DNA of 64,000 bases from Ancrocorticia sp. (GTDB lineage: Bacteria; Actinomycetota; Actinomycetes; Actinomycetales; Actinomycetaceae), in NCBI GenBank assembly GCA_022648165.1, contig JALCLX010000004.1, positions 62,001 to 126,000 on the forward strand, in the 5' to 3' direction. Position 1 is the stretch's first letter, and each line of letters starts with the position of its first letter. Positions 29,930 through 38,393 of the stretch are shown here, piece after piece. The position numbers and the translations under genes are program-made. The notes under the pieces are model-generated. The model saw nothing but the letters and a program-made list of their open reading frames with translations, was not told the DNA's origin and did not search any database.

Positions 29930-31438
29930 ATGACGAATCCACTGAGAGCTGCTCCGGATGTGAGGCTGCAGCGTATCGCAGGGCCCTGCGGCATCGTGCT
30001 CTTCGGCATCACAGGCGATCTATCGAAACGAAAGATTCTTCCCGCACTCTACGACCTGGCAAACCGTGGCCTACTGCCGCCGTCGTTTTCCATCATCGGA
30101 GTAGTGAGATCACCGCGTGAGAATATGCTGCAAACGATTGAGGAATCAATTCGTAACGGCGCAAAGACAACGGTCACAGATACCACGCTCAAACAAGTCC
30201 TCTCCGGGGTCCGAATCGTTGTTGGCGCATTCGACGATCCTCACACGTATGCCGAATTGGGCACCACGTTGGACGACGTCGATTCGAAGCGCGGCACTGC
30301 GGGCAATTTCGCTTTCTACCTCGCCATACCGCCCGAGTTATTCCCTACTGTGCTCAATGGCATCGGGGAAGCCGGGCTCCACCAGGTGACAGAGAACACC
30401 TGGCGCCGGGTGGTCATCGAGAAGCCCTTTGGGCACGATCTCGCCTCGGCGCAGGCGCTGAACGACGTCGTCACACGCGTGTTTCCTGCCGATTCGGTGT
30501 TCCGAATCGACCATTATTTGGGCAAAGAAACCGTGCAGAACATCCTTGCGTTGCGTTTCGCGAACGAACTCTACGAACCGGTGTGGAATTCATCTCATGT
30601 GGATCACGTGCAGATCACGATGGCTGAAGACATCGGTATCGGCTCGCGCGGCGGATATTATGACGGAATCGGGGCCACGCGCGACATCATACAAAACCAT
30701 CTGCTCCAGCTACTCGCGCTCACTGCGATGGAAGAGCCGACATCCTTCTCCGCTCACGCGTTGCAAATTGAGAAAGAAAAAATCCTGGAGGCCACGCATT
30801 TCTTTGGGCCCGTTGGCGAATCTGCCGTTCGCGCGCAATACACCGAGGGCTGGCAGGGCGGCCGTTGGGTTGACGCGTATCGCGAAGAAAGAGGTATCCC
30901 GCACGATTCAATGACGGATACGTACGGCGCGCTCGCCCTTGGGATAGAAACGCGGCGGTGGTCCGGGGTGCCGTTCTATCTGCGCGCTGGTAAACGATTG
31001 GGCAGGCGTGTCTCCGAGATCGCGATCGTTTTCAAATACCCTCCCTTCCTGCCATTCCCTTCAACTGATGGCTTAGGACAAAACACACTCGTCATCCACG
31101 TGCAACCGAACGAAGGCGTCACTTTCAATGTGGGATCCAAAGTTCCGGGATCGTCGATGCGGCTGCGCGACATCACGATGGATTTCGCATACGGGCATGC
31201 TTTCACGGAGTATGCACCCGAACCCTACGAACGGCTAATTCTGGACGTATTGCTGGGCGAACCTCCCCTTTTTCCGCAGCAGAAGGAAATTGAGCTCTCA
31301 TGGAAAATCATCGATCAGGCCGAACAGGCATGGGCTCAATCCCCCGAAACTCTCGACACCTACGCGCCCGGGTCATGGGGGCCGCGGAGTGCCGATGCGA
31401 TGCTCAGACGGTTTGGACACAGCTGGCGCCGGCCCTAG
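29930..31438 (+). CDS. zwf: glucose-6-phosphate dehydrogenase
   Basis: 502 residues. NADP-binding FGITGDLSKRK at the N-terminus, the active-site signature FRIDHYLGKETVQN, and the EKPFGHD motif. Oxidises glucose-6-phosphate to 6-phosphogluconolactone. ATG 29930 (MTNPLRAAP) is the sensible start; the frame stays open to 29315 inside tkt but that part is not homologous. No Shine-Dalgarno: a GATAGT hexamer lies 7 nt upstream, so translation may be leaderless; GTG 29921 is an alternative. Followed 7 nt later by opcA. Confidence 0.95.
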   Translation: MTNPLRAAPDVRLQRIAGPCGIVLFGITGDLSKRKILPALYDLANRGLLPPSFSIIGVVRSPRENMLQTIEESIRNGAKTTVTDTTLKQVLSGVRIVVGAFDDPHTYAELGTTLDDVDSKRGTAGNFAFYLAIPPELFPTVLNGIGEAGLHQVTENTWRRVVIEKPFGHDLASAQALNDVVTRVFPADSVFRIDHYLGKETVQNILALRFANELYEPVWNSSHVDHVQITMAEDIGIGSRGGYYDGIGATRDIIQNHLLQLLALTAMEEPTSFSAHALQIEKEKILEATHFFGPVGESAVRAQYTEGWQGGRWVDAYREERGIPHDSMTDTYGALALGIETRRWSGVPFYLRAGKRLGRRVSEIAIVFKYPPFLPFPSTDGLGQNTLVIHVQPNEGVTFNVGSKVPGSSMRLRDITMDFAYGHAFTEYAPEPYERLILDVLLGEPPLFPQQKEIELSWKIIDQAEQAWAQSPETLDTYAPGSWGPRSADAMLRRFGHSWRRP

Positions 31439-31445
31439 GAGAATC

Positions 31446-32384
31446 ATGATCATTCAAATGAACAACACATCCTCTGCCGCTGTCGGCCTGCGGCTTGACG
31501 AGCTGCGCGACACTGTCGGTTCTGTCGCTCTGGGCCGTGTGCTGACCCTCGTCATCATCGCGCGCGACGAAAGCGGCATCCATGACGGCATCGAGGCAGC
31601 AGCGGGTGCTTCGCAGGCTCACCCGTGCCGGATCGTCGCTGTCCTCTCGATACCGGCAGCCGAACCACGAGTTGACGCTGAGGTGCGCGTTGGTCCTGAA
31701 GCGGGACTCTCCGAGATAGCCATACTGCGCTGTTACGGCCACGCCTATTCTAATCTCGATTCGCTCATTACGCCGCTGATTTTGCCGGACACACCGATCT
31801 TTGCATGGTGGGTGCAGTCAGCCCCTTCAGACGTCTCCGCAAGCACGATTGGCGCGATGGCAGATCGGCGCATCACGTCGTCACTCATCCTTGAGGATCC
31901 AGCGGCGGCGCTGATGAATCTTCGCTCCACGTATGCTCCTGGCGACACGGATCTTGCGTGGGCCGGCGTAACGCTGTGGCGCAACCATTTGGCAGCGATG
32001 CTCGATGAGCAGCCAGACGAGCCAATCACGCACGTGTGCATTGAAGGATCACTCCATCATGCATCGACGTACCTGCTTGGGGCGTGGCTGGCCCTTCGGC
32101 TCCACGCTCCGGTGGAGTTTAAAGACACGCGCAGCCCAGTCATCGATGTCGTCCGGATGGAGCGTTCCAGCGGCGATCTCGTATTGGATCGGCCTGGTGG
32201 TTCTAATTTTGCGGACATGTGCCGTCCTGGCCGCAGCAAACAACGCGTCAATTTGCCTGTGCGGAGCCTTCGTTCCATGCTGATCGAGGAGCTTCGCGAG
32301 GCAACAGCGGATACTGCATATGCGGACGTGCTTCACAACGGGCTCCCGTTGCTCGATTATCCGGATACCACCGTTTCTGAATAG
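31446..32384 (+). CDS. opcA: glucose-6-phosphate dehydrogenase assembly protein OpcA
   Basis: 312-residue cofactor/assembly protein of actinobacterial and cyanobacterial G6PDH. The TPIFAWWVQSAP segment and the C-terminal LDRPGGSNFADMCRPGRSKQRVNLPVRSLRSMLIEELR are family hallmarks. AGGAGA precedes ATG 31446. It directly follows zwf. In most actinobacteria pgl (6-phosphogluconolactonase) comes next; here a convergent ABC ATPase gene overlaps its last 28 nt. Confidence 0.93.
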   Translation: MIIQMNNTSSAAVGLRLDELRDTVGSVALGRVLTLVIIARDESGIHDGIEAAAGASQAHPCRIVAVLSIPAAEPRVDAEVRVGPEAGLSEIAILRCYGHAYSNLDSLITPLILPDTPIFAWWVQSAPSDVSASTIGAMADRRITSSLILEDPAAALMNLRSTYAPGDTDLAWAGVTLWRNHLAAMLDEQPDEPITHVCIEGSLHHASTYLLGAWLALRLHAPVEFKDTRSPVIDVVRMERSSGDLVLDRPGGSNFADMCRPGRSKQRVNLPVRSLRSMLIEELREATADTAYADVLHNGLPLLDYPDTTVSE

Positions 32385-33448
32385 GGCTGCGGAATTACCC
32401 AGCCACGCCTGGGTTTCACGGTGAAAGTCACGTGCGAACCGATGGGACGCGGGCGCACCGAGTCCCATTCGTAGACGACAAGTGTTCCCACTTCCGATTC
32501 GATCTCCACCCGGGCCTTTTCCCCCAGGAAGGACCAGGCGATCACCTGCCCCACAGAACCGAAAATCGCTGCGGTGTCATCCACGTCGTCCAATTGGATG
32601 GCCTCCGGGGGTACTGCGACCAGCGCGGGACCCACGGGCGTATCGGCACGGGCCGGGACCTTTAACGATATGCTCCCCACCCGGAGTGTGGCGTACTGGT
32701 GCTCCACGCGTGTCACGTCGCATGGCACCACATTTTCTTGTCCCAGGAAATCGGCTACAAATCGTGACGCAGGGCGGCGATACAGATCGATCGGCGTAGC
32801 GATTTGTTCGATCTGGCCGCTGCGCATCACCCCCACGGCGTCACCAACGGTGAATGCTTCGCTGAGATCATGCGTAACGTAAACTGCTGCAACGCCTCGC
32901 CGGTGGACATTCCGCACGATGTCCGTGCGGATGTCTCGCTTGAGTGCCGGTTCGACGTGTGAAAGAGGCTCGTCGAGCAGCAGTACCTGCGGACGCCGCA
33001 CCAATGCTCTGGCGAGTGCCGCACGCTGGATCTGCCCTCCGGAAAGTTCGCTCGGCGACGATTCCGCCACGGTATCCACTCCCATGGTTACCATCGCCAG
33101 GTCAACAAGTTCACGGCTCCTTTCACGCGGCACTGACGCGTCGTCTAAACCGAATGCAATATTTTCCCGGACGCTCATATGCGTGAACAACGCCGGTTGT
33201 TGAAAAACCGTGGCACTTGGACGCCGCTCCGGGGGCCACGAGCTCACATCCACACCTGCCATTTCGATCGTTCCACTGGCTGGTGCCACACCTGCGATAG
33301 CTTGTAAGAGCGTGCTCTTCCCACACCCGGATGGGCCAATAATGGCGAGGATGCGCCCTGGGTCCACGTGAAAACTGACGCCGTGAACGGCGACGTCGTC
33401 GAACTGGACGCTGACGTCTGCAACGGTGAGGCCGGCAGTGCTATCCAT
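32357..33448 (-). CDS. ABC transporter ATP-binding protein (FbpC/AfuC/PotA-like)
   Basis: 363 residues. Walker A GPSGCGKST, signature LSGGQIQRAALARAL, Walker B LLLDEPLS, H-loop YVTHDLSEAF and a C-terminal TOBE-like part (ENVVPCDVTRVEHQYATLRVG). This layout is typical of the ATPases serving iron(III), polyamine, thiamine and hexose-phosphate importers. ATG 33448 has GGAGA upstream and overlaps the permease stop by 8 nt. It should energise the permease encoded just upstream. Confidence 0.9.
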   Translation of the reverse strand: MDSTAGLTVADVSVQFDDVAVHGVSFHVDPGRILAIIGPSGCGKSTLLQAIAGVAPASGTIEMAGVDVSSWPPERRPSATVFQQPALFTHMSVRENIAFGLDDASVPRERSRELVDLAMVTMGVDTVAESSPSELSGGQIQRAALARALVRRPQVLLLDEPLSHVEPALKRDIRTDIVRNVHRRGVAAVYVTHDLSEAFTVGDAVGVMRSGQIEQIATPIDLYRRPASRFVADFLGQENVVPCDVTRVEHQYATLRVGSISLKVPARADTPVGPALVAVPPEAIQLDDVDDTAAIFGSVGQVIAWSFLGEKARVEIESEVGTLVVYEWDSVRPRPIGSHVTFTVKPRRGWVIPQPYSETVVSG

Positions 33449-35042
33449 GTTTTCTCCGATACGGTTCTGTGCGGAACCACGAGACGGCAAAGGTGGAACG
33501 TACTACCGCGTAAACCCAGGCCATGCACAGTGCTACCAGAGTACCGGTGAGCACAGAAAACGCCAGCGCCTCATCGGCGAATCCCGTTGTAGCCAGAGTT
33601 GCGATGCGCGAGGCTGCTACCGATACTCCAACGGGCTGGACGAACGTCACCGGCGCAGCATAGGTGAGGACCAAACTCGCCTCCACGCACAAAGCGATCG
33701 CAACGATCGGCATCAGCGCAGGGCCTTCCACCTGAAAAGTGCTGCGAATCGCAGTGGCACCCAGGTCTCGCGCTGCAGCATGTATCTGCCCCTGTTGGGT
33801 GCTGCGGACTGCCAGCACCAACATGGCGGTGACGGGAACGCACACCGACATCGCCGCGATCACTAACGCAATTTTGCCGCCGAAGACTGCACTACCCCCC
33901 ACCAAGGCGGGCAGCACGAATGGACCCACCGCGATTGACGTGCGAAAACCCATCGCAAGCACGGCCCCCACCGCGGGTGGAGCAGCGAACATCATAAAGA
34001 AGATCAACCACCAACCGAAGGTGCGCACCACACGAGGTGCACGGTACACCGCTAGAGCAAGAACGGTGCCGAAGAGCGTGCTCAACGGTAGCACTACTAC
34101 CACAAGCAGCACTGTTGGGGCCAGATCCCGCACCATCGCGGCAAAATCTATCGGGAATGTCTGTGCCGCTGCCACCGCCAATCGCACAATCTCGTATGCA
34201 ATGAACCCATATGCCGCCACGGTCACTGCCCCACTGCCCCAGATCAGCCATCGAGCCTTCACCAGATCGGCGATCCGGTACACATCGTGCGATTCTCGCA
34301 TGGTAGCCCGCGTACGCCGTGCCAGAAACACGGCTATTGCCGCCAGCGCGCACGCTGGCACCAGGTAAAGCGTCAGCACACGCGCCATCTGGCTGGTGGG
34401 CGCACCACCCAGAACCGCCCGGAGCGTGTGCGAAGGCAAGAACGAGCGGTTGCCGCTCATCAATTGATAGATCGTAGGATCAGAACTGATCAAAAACACT
34501 CCCCACACCCACGCCGCGCCTGCGCCGAAGCGCCACACTGGAGCTGCGGAGACCTGCCACGTGCGCCATCGTGAAAGGCCCAAATCTCGTGCGGCCAGAT
34601 ACGCGTGAACGTCGCAGTATCTCAAGGCCAATGTCTGCCCAATAACCGCATAGGGCATCGCGACAACACTCGCGGCCACGATCAACGCGGCAGAACCTAA
34701 TCGCTGCAGCACAGTGGCGGTGACAGCTGGCGGAACCAGAGCGGGAACCACCGCAGCTGCAAACATCACGCGCCGCAACGCAGTGGAACGAATCGCGAAT
34801 ACAGATAAGACCACACACGCACCAACAACGCCCGAAATAGTCGCAGCAATACCGGATATCAACATCGTACGGCCCGCAGCGCCTAATAGTGGACGCCAGC
34901 CTGTATCCGGCAGAGCACTGGAACGCTGCTGCTCACAGGCGATCCATACACTCGCACCAATTGTGCCCACTGCTACGATGAGCGGCGCCATCACCGCCCC
35001 ATTTTTTACGAACAGAACTAGTCGGTTCCTAATAGGCGCCAT
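33441..35042 (-). CDS. ABC transporter permease with two fused membrane domains (FbpB/AfuB-like)
   Basis: 533 residues with about 12 helices and two binding-protein-dependent transport modules, each with an EAA-type loop: AARDLGLSRWRTWQVSAAPVW in the first half and AARDLGATAIRSTFQVEGPAL in the second. This fused architecture is seen in iron(III)/hexose-phosphate and thiamine permeases. ATG 35042 is favoured by AAAGGA 8 nt upstream; ATG 35051 is possible. It overlaps the binding-protein gene by 14 nt. Confidence 0.88.
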   Translation of the reverse strand: MAPIRNRLVLFVKNGAVMAPLIVAVGTIGASVWIACEQQRSSALPDTGWRPLLGAAGRTMLISGIAATISGVVGACVVLSVFAIRSTALRRVMFAAAVVPALVPPAVTATVLQRLGSAALIVAASVVAMPYAVIGQTLALRYCDVHAYLAARDLGLSRWRTWQVSAAPVWRFGAGAAWVWGVFLISSDPTIYQLMSGNRSFLPSHTLRAVLGGAPTSQMARVLTLYLVPACALAAIAVFLARRTRATMRESHDVYRIADLVKARWLIWGSGAVTVAAYGFIAYEIVRLAVAAAQTFPIDFAAMVRDLAPTVLLVVVVLPLSTLFGTVLALAVYRAPRVVRTFGWWLIFFMMFAAPPAVGAVLAMGFRTSIAVGPFVLPALVGGSAVFGGKIALVIAAMSVCVPVTAMLVLAVRSTQQGQIHAAARDLGATAIRSTFQVEGPALMPIVAIALCVEASLVLTYAAPVTFVQPVGVSVAASRIATLATTGFADEALAFSVLTGTLVALCMAWVYAVVRSTFAVSWFRTEPYRRKHG

Positions 35043-36072
35043 CGCGAACATCCTTTGCCCACCGATACATGAGTGTGGCGCGCAAACTCGCCGCCGCCTC
35101 AGTACTTCTATTCATGATCGGTACGTCTAATGCGTCAAGCGCTGCGGTGAGGTTCCCAGGAAGCGCTTGGCTTGTCGGAAGTTGCAATGAGGGTTCGCTA
35201 CCTGCTTTCTGCCCAGCCACGGACATGCTGAAATCGGCAAATGCTTCCGCCGCGTCCTGATGGGGTGCACCGGCGACGATGCCTACGGCGCCTATTTCGT
35301 ATCCCGTCCCGTCAGAGGGAAAAACCGTCACAACGTCGTATCCTGCCTGGCGTTCATAATCGCAGTATGGAGCGAAAGTGATGCCGATAGGTGCCTTGCC
35401 AGATGCGACAAGGCGAGCGGGGCTAGTCCCCGAATCGGTATACAGCACAATGTTGCGATCCAACAGGCGCATGTAGTCCATCGCTCCCGCAACGCTACCC
35501 ACCCTGGTGTATTGGACCCACACCATTGTGGCCGCTGTGCCAGAAAGGATCGGGTTCGGTGCGATAACGCTTCCCCTGTAGGAGGAAGATGCCAGCTCCT
35601 CCCACGAATGTGGCACCGCATCAAGCTGATCGGATGCCACACACAGCGCGAGGATTCCCCCATAGACCCCAGCCCAATATCCTTCAGTATCCCGAAGTGA
35701 GGCAGGTATAGATTCGAAATTCGGCAGCGTATTCATGGGCGCGAGCAGACCCTGACGCGCCGCCGTCACATACGCCTCGGCGGGCCCGCCCAACCATATG
35801 TCAAACTCCGGGTCAGACGCGCTCGCGGTGAGCCGCGTCAGTGCTTCTGACGTTGGCAGGCGAATGAGATCAACCCGTTGTCCCGTCCAACGCTCGTACG
35901 CGGCCGCCACCGAATCGCAGGAGTTCGCATTGTTTGAGCACAGGACAGAAACAGCGCCCCTCCGTGGCTGGAGCGCGATAGCACTCACCAGTGCAATACA
36001 CAGCACTGCCAACACAACACCGACACGAACGCTAAAACGGCGATTCCAGCGCGATCCCCACCAGCTTGTCAT
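35029..36072 (-). CDS. ABC transporter substrate-binding protein (AfuA/FbpA-like)
   Basis: 347 residues. An N-terminal membrane segment (about 17-35) lacks a lipobox cysteine, so the protein may be secreted or membrane-anchored by that helix. A periplasmic-binding fold follows: DPEFDIWLGGPAEAYVTAARQGLLAPM, SWEELASSSYRGSVIAPNPILSGTA and a late DAAEAFADFSMSVAGQ segment, as in the iron(III)/hexose-phosphate/phosphonate group. There is no Tyr pair clearly diagnostic of ferric binding. ATG 36072 lacks a Shine-Dalgarno; TAATAT 7 nt upstream suggests a leaderless start, with a large palindrome immediately before it. Confidence 0.85.
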   Translation of the reverse strand: MTSWWGSRWNRRFSVRVGVVLAVLCIALVSAIALQPRRGAVSVLCSNNANSCDSVAAAYERWTGQRVDLIRLPTSEALTRLTASASDPEFDIWLGGPAEAYVTAARQGLLAPMNTLPNFESIPASLRDTEGYWAGVYGGILALCVASDQLDAVPHSWEELASSSYRGSVIAPNPILSGTAATMVWVQYTRVGSVAGAMDYMRLLDRNIVLYTDSGTSPARLVASGKAPIGITFAPYCDYERQAGYDVVTVFPSDGTGYEIGAVGIVAGAPHQDAAEAFADFSMSVAGQKAGSEPSLQLPTSQALPGNLTAALDALDVPIMNRSTEAAASLRATLMYRWAKDVRDGAY

Positions 36073-36079
36073 CGTATCA

Positions 36080-36085
36080 ATATTA
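36080..36085 (-). promoter_or_regulatory. putative -10 element for the ABC transporter operon
   Basis: TAATAT on the minus strand, preceded by TG, 7 nt before the binding-protein ATG. The -35 region would fall inside the 36090-36124 palindrome. Confidence 0.45.
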
Positions 36086-36089
36086 CACC

Positions 36090-36124
36090 GAACGTGGTGG
36101 GATCATATTGATCCCACCACGTTC
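36090..36124. repeat. 16-bp perfect inverted repeat between antiporter and ABC operon
   Basis: Arms 36090-36105 (GAACGTGGTGGGATCA) and 36109-36124 are exact reverse complements around TAT. It may terminate the antiporter mRNA (20 nt past that stop codon) or act as an operator over the -35 region of the ABC operon. No U tract follows on the minus strand. Confidence 0.75.
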
Positions 36125-36143
36125 CTATCCCCCGGCACACACG

Positions 36144-37547
36144 TTATCTAGCTGCTAATTGCGCCCGATGACGCTCCATAAGAGCACGTTCGTCTTTGCC
36201 CACGATGGCCATCAGAACAATCGCGATAATCACCACCGCCAAGAGAGTCCCATATGTGATGTCCCAACCGAAGTGCTGAATCAGGATTCCTACTCCGGTA
36301 GAGGCAAGCGTGGCACCCAACAAGTAACCGAACAGACCAGTGAAACCCGCAGCGGTACCTGCGACGTTTGCCGGTGACAGGTCGATTGCCTGCAATCCAA
36401 TCAGCATCACTGGCCCGTATATCAAACCTCCGATGCATGCGATCAAGATATAGAAGAGCCACAGCGGAGCTGTGGGCGGAAGCTGCCAGTAGATGAACAA
36501 TGCGATGCCCACGCCGGCAAGGAAAAGCAGGCCCGCTCCGGAGCGCCATCCTTTGAAGATCTTGTCGGAAACCCACCCGCACAGGAGTGTGCCGATAATC
36601 CCCGCAAGTTCGAAGAGTGCAAATCCCAAAATGCCATCTTGGATATTGGCGGCATCCACGTTTTCATTCAGATATATGGGGATCCAGTTGAGCACGCCGT
36701 AGCGCAGTGTGTACACGAATACATTAGTGACCGCTAGCAGCACCACAACGCGATTGGTGAGCACATATTTCACAACGATCTTGCCCCAGGACATTCCCGC
36801 GAGCTCGGAATCGCTCATCGTCACTTTCGCTGGATCGTCCCGGTATTCTTCGATGGGCGGCAGGCCCATCGCTTCGGGCCTATCGCGGATGAGCAAGAAG
36901 GCTATGCCGGCCACGATGAGCGCGATAAGTGCTGGGAACCAGAACGCGGGCCGCCAGTCGGCATCGTTCGTAGCCCAATGTTGCAGCGCGAAGGCCGATG
37001 CGATTCCAACGCCTGCACCACCGACGTTGTGCGCGCAATTCCACATCGAGGTCTTCCAACCACGCTCATTCGTTGAGAACCAGTGGACGAGCACGCGCCC
37101 TGATGGAGGCCATCCCATCCCCTGGAACCATCCATTGATGAACATGACAGTGGCGAAAAGCCCAACGGAGGCGCTGATAGCGGGGACAAAGGCAACGAAA
37201 AGATTAGTAATCGCGGAAAGCGCCAGCCCTAGCGGCAAGAAATATCGCGCATTTGCGCGATCAGACAGCATCGCCATGAAGAACTTGGAAAGACCGTATG
37301 CGAAGAGCACTGCGTTTGCCACAACGCCGATCCCCACGGCGGTCATGATGTTATTTTCTTTGAGAATTCCCGAAACCAGAGAGACGTTGTTTCGGATCAA
37401 ATAGAACCCTGCGTATCCGAGGAAGATACCCATGAAGACGCTCAAACGCCACTTGGGGTACTGTTCTTTCACTTCCTCGGGAGATTTGCGCGGTGTGGCG
37501 GGCGGAGCTGAAAGGAAGCCTAGTCCGCCTTTGGACTGAGATGACAT
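36144..37547 (-). CDS. organophosphate:phosphate antiporter (OPA family, UhpT/UhpC/GlpT-like)
   Basis: 467 residues, about 12 helices. Both substrate-binding arginines of the OPA family are in recognisable contexts: GFYLIRNN (UhpT Arg46 equivalent) and VYTLRYGVLNWIPIYL (UhpT Arg275 equivalent). Such proteins exchange hexose-6-phosphate, glycerol-3-phosphate or phosphoglycerate for Pi, or sense them (UhpC). AAAGGATG precedes the ATG. It lies 103 nt downstream of a two-component regulator pair on the same strand, as in uhp and pgt systems. Exact substrate unknown; glucose-6-phosphate fits the nearby zwf-opcA but is inference. Confidence 0.88.
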   Translation of the reverse strand: MSSQSKGGLGFLSAPPATPRKSPEEVKEQYPKWRLSVFMGIFLGYAGFYLIRNNVSLVSGILKENNIMTAVGIGVVANAVLFAYGLSKFFMAMLSDRANARYFLPLGLALSAITNLFVAFVPAISASVGLFATVMFINGWFQGMGWPPSGRVLVHWFSTNERGWKTSMWNCAHNVGGAGVGIASAFALQHWATNDADWRPAFWFPALIALIVAGIAFLLIRDRPEAMGLPPIEEYRDDPAKVTMSDSELAGMSWGKIVVKYVLTNRVVVLLAVTNVFVYTLRYGVLNWIPIYLNENVDAANIQDGILGFALFELAGIIGTLLCGWVSDKIFKGWRSGAGLLFLAGVGIALFIYWQLPPTAPLWLFYILIACIGGLIYGPVMLIGLQAIDLSPANVAGTAAGFTGLFGYLLGATLASTGVGILIQHFGWDITYGTLLAVVIIAIVLMAIVGKDERALMERHRAQLAAR

Positions 37548-37616
37548 GGTACATCCTTTTGCACATCATGCGAACGGAGGTCGTTCGCGCTTACCTTGTC
37601 ATCTTCAGGCAACGCT

Positions 37617-37667
37617 GGTCACAGTACCGCGTAGATTCGGTGACATTCGGTCACAGGCCTGTGACCG
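37617..37667. promoter_or_regulatory. cluster of GGTCACAG-type motifs (candidate response-regulator sites)
   Basis: GGTCACAG at 37617-37624, ATTCGGTGAC and ATTCGGTCAC as adjacent 10-bp direct repeats at 37635-37654, and an inverted CTGTGACC at 37659-37666. The last two form the 20-bp perfect palindrome CGGTCACAGGCCTGTGACCG (37648-37667), which enters the 3' end of the response-regulator gene. All lie upstream of the antiporter gene. Confidence 0.5.
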
Positions 37668-38382
37668 ATTCTGCCGTAGGCGGGGCGTTTGGCGTGAGTG
37701 CCAACGAATACCCCCGGCCACGTATCGATTCCACGATCGCGGGGTCAGCTCCCGCATCGGCCAGGTGCTTACGCAGTCGATAAATGGCAGTCTTGATCAT
37801 TTCTCGTCCGCCGTAGTGGCTGCTCGTACCCCACGCCTCGTTGAGCAGGCTCACGTAGGCCACAGTTTCGCCCGCATGCAACGCGAGCGCAGCCAACACG
37901 CGGTATTCTGTCGCACTCAACTCGATTCGTTCGCCCCGCCAATAGGCCCGTTCGTGAGTGGTGTCGATACGCAGGTCGCCAAGTGTTACGTCATGCACCG
38001 TGGCATCCGGCGGCTGCGTGCGCCGTACTACTGCCTGCGCCCGCAACGCAAGCTCACGCGGGCTAAACGGTTTTGTCACGTAATCATCCGCCCCTGCCAT
38101 CAGCCCTGCGATGCGATCCGATTCATCAGACAGCGCCGTCAGCAGAATAATCGGCGTGAGTACACCAGCTGCTCTGATACGTTTGACCAACTGGATCCCG
38201 CTCGCATCGGGCAACATAATGTCAAGAATCACGATGTCCACCAGATGGCGGTTAAGTTGTGCCATCGCATCACGTGCATTCCGCGCCTCACAGCATGTGA
38301 ATCCTTGGGTTTCAAGGGCGAATACAACGATCGAAACCATCTGCGGTTCGTCGTCGACAACGAGCGCAATAGGTGCCGCCAT
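37651..38382 (-). CDS. OmpR-family response regulator
   Basis: 243 residues. Receiver domain with acidic pair D10/D11, phospho-acceptor Asp54 in VILDIMLPD and Lys near 104 in VTKPFSPREL. C-terminal winged helix (about 130-230: IELSATEYRVLAALALHAG, REMIKTAIYRLRKHLAD, SIRGRGYSL). AGGAGGG precedes ATG 38382, 11 nt after the kinase stop. Probably controls the antiporter gene just downstream and perhaps the ABC operon. Confidence 0.93.
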   Translation of the reverse strand: MAAPIALVVDDEPQMVSIVVFALETQGFTCCEARNARDAMAQLNRHLVDIVILDIMLPDASGIQLVKRIRAAGVLTPIILLTALSDESDRIAGLMAGADDYVTKPFSPRELALRAQAVVRRTQPPDATVHDVTLGDLRIDTTHERAYWRGERIELSATEYRVLAALALHAGETVAYVSLLNEAWGTSSHYGGREMIKTAIYRLRKHLADAGADPAIVESIRGRGYSLALTPNAPPTAESVTGL

Positions 38383-38393
38383 GTTCGTCCCTC

